Below, piece by piece: positions 63,113-64,000 of a DNA stretch of 64,000 nucleotides. The notes beneath the pieces were generated by a model. That model had not been told where the DNA came from and searched no databases. It worked only from the letters and a program-made list of their open reading frames with translations. A program made the position numbers and the translations under genes. Origin of the DNA: Neisseria dentiae (GTDB taxonomy: Bacteria; Pseudomonadota; Gammaproteobacteria; Burkholderiales; Neisseriaceae); the NCBI RefSeq assembly GCF_014055005.1, contig NZ_CP059570.1, positions 2,418,001 to 2,482,000 on the forward strand. Reading direction: 5' to 3'. Position 1 is the stretch's first letter. Each line of letters begins with the position of its first letter.

Positions 63113-63351
63113 TCAAAAACACTCCAATCACGCTCTTGTGCTGCTTCTACCCGTATCTCATTAACGGCGGTTTCAAAACTGGCATCCGGCTCACCCAAGC
63201 TGTCGAGCCAATCCCAATCGGTAACTAAAGGTTCGATAATCACTTGATTTCCTTGCTTACTGATTTTGACTTCTTTGCCTTCAAAGCGGAATTCTTTGGG
63301 AAGACGGACCGCTTGCGAATTGCCGTTCCAAAATAATTTTGCGGTGGTCAT
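63109..63351 (-). CDS. vapB: VapB-type antitoxin
   Basis: 80 residues from MTTAKLFWNGNSQAVRLPKE, an AbrB/MazE-type DNA-binding N-terminus, with an acidic C-terminal tail (VEAAQERDWSVFE) that binds VapC. Start 63351 chosen by homology; the 16 upstream codons are AT-rich and non-conserved. Probably represses its own promoter. Confidence 0.88.
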   Translation of the reverse strand: MTTAKLFWNGNSQAVRLPKEFRFEGKEVKISKQGNQVIIEPLVTDWDWLDSLGEPDASFETAVNEIRVEAAQERDWSVFE

Positions 63352-63745
63352 GGCACCACTCCTTCTTAAAAAATATATATAAACAGTATATATTTTCATG
63401 CTGGGTGTTTCAAGCTGATCATGTTTTGTTACGACCGGGCAGGCGCGTCATACTCCCAAAGAACTATCCCGCCCCGTCTTTTCAGCTAGCCGCATCCCCT
63501 CACTTTTCCCCCGGGTTTTGCGCTTTCGGCGCATATTTTTCTTGCCCGCCCTCCACTAAGCTTTTATCTGTAAAAAAGTTTGAAATAAAGCTACCGCTAC
63601 CGCTGAACAAACTGCTTTCAGACGGCCTTATCGCAGAAAAACGTTATTTCCGCCACGGTGTTGTTGCGCCTTGCGACAAAACTAAGTTTTTCCGCTCATT
63701 CGAAAACAGGCCGTCTGAAACCGGTAAACCAAAAGGAACACCATC
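63352..63745. other. Intergenic region between vapB and narH
   Basis: 394 bp with the vapBC promoter region (AT-rich 63366-63400) and two DUS (63618 and 63709). No end of a narG gene and no other gene was seen. Confidence 0.5.
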
Positions 63746-64000
63746 ATGAAAATCAGGGCACAAGTCGGCATGGTTCTGAACTTGGACAAATGCATCGGCT
63801 GCCACACCTGCTCCGTTACCTGCAAAAACGTGTGGACTTCGCGCGACGGGGTGGAATATGCGTGGTTTAACAATGTGGAAACCAAGCCGGGCATCGGTTT
63901 TCCGAAAAACTGGGAAAACCAGGAAAAATGGAACGGCGGCTGGGTGCGCAAGCCCGACGGCAAGCTCGTGCCCAAGCAGGGCGGCAAGCTGAAGATTCTG
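63746..64000 (+). CDS. narH: Nitrate reductase beta subunit, 5' part
   Basis: The first 85 codons, continuing past the window. MKIRAQVGMVLNLDKCIGCHTC and SVTCKNVW hold the first four cluster cysteines of NarH (CxxCxxCxxxC), and the WNGGW segment follows. NarH carries electrons from NarI to NarG on the cytoplasmic face. AAAAGGAAC precedes the ATG. narG, normally just upstream in narGHJI, is not present in this window. Confidence 0.88.
   Translation, partial: MKIRAQVGMVLNLDKCIGCHTCSVTCKNVWTSRDGVEYAWFNNVETKPGIGFPKNWENQEKWNGGWVRKPDGKLVPKQGGKLKIL

Overview
The window is a chromosomal segment of a Neisseria species (Betaproteobacteria). The neisserial DNA uptake sequence (DUS) occurs throughout, mostly in the AGGCCGTCTGAA dialect and only rarely as ATGCCGTCTGAA, which points away from the meningococcus/gonococcus group and towards a commensal or animal-associated species. 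A Correia element, dRS3 palindromes and core genes that look closely neisserial (lpxC, gnd, pgk, dinG, mltA, etfBA, waaC) agree. No rRNA or tRNA gene was seen.

Left end (1-3.5 kb) and 8.4-11.7 kb: two unrelated-in-sequence but identically organised loci of the form [immunity-like lipoprotein] - [putative secreted effector] - [coiled-coil, one-membrane-helix protein]. In both, the lipoprotein gene and the 5' end of the effector gene have been tandemly duplicated, leaving effector 5' remnants that end at a DUS or DUS-like motif. A 117-bp palindromic TA-inserting element (five identical copies in the window) has broken two of these genes. Between and after them are housekeeping genes: dinG, gapA, lpxC, a sulfur-type regulator with a YgaP-like rhodanese, ggt, gnd, xseB-ispA. 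The intergenic region before gnd has a cluster of DnaA boxes next to an AT-rich stretch, and two parS sites lie near 47.1 and 50.0 kb, so the window may be near the replication origin.

19.1-27.6 kb: a complete type I restriction-modification locus, hsdM - Bro-N/DinD-like - hsdS - prrC - hsdR. prrC is the anticodon nuclease that senses loss of restriction. hsdS carries a G10 tract between its two halves and short 12-bp repeats in its spacer, so the guarded enzyme itself appears phase-variable. Non-native DUS dialects in this locus suggest transfer from other Neisseriaceae.

27.6-50 kb: mostly core metabolism and envelope genes: mltA, truC, pgk, an efeU-efeO-methyltransferase-efeB iron uptake cluster (efeU has an apparent 1-nt frameshift at its start), hemJ, an MFS transporter, FKBP, a D-2-hydroxyacid dehydrogenase, DegV, sodC, trmO, a nicotinamidase-like gene, waaC, etfBA.

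50.1-56.5 kb: a complete type II-C CRISPR-Cas system: an array of 24 repeats (36 bp) with 30-nt spacers, cas2, cas1, cas9 (1074 aa, both nuclease sites intact) and a tracrRNA with a near-perfect sigma70 promoter. 56.5-64 kb: ltaE, yigZ, purD, tsaC, then an AT-rich island with a KAP-family NTPase and a VapBC toxin-antitoxin pair, and the 5' end of narH at the window edge.
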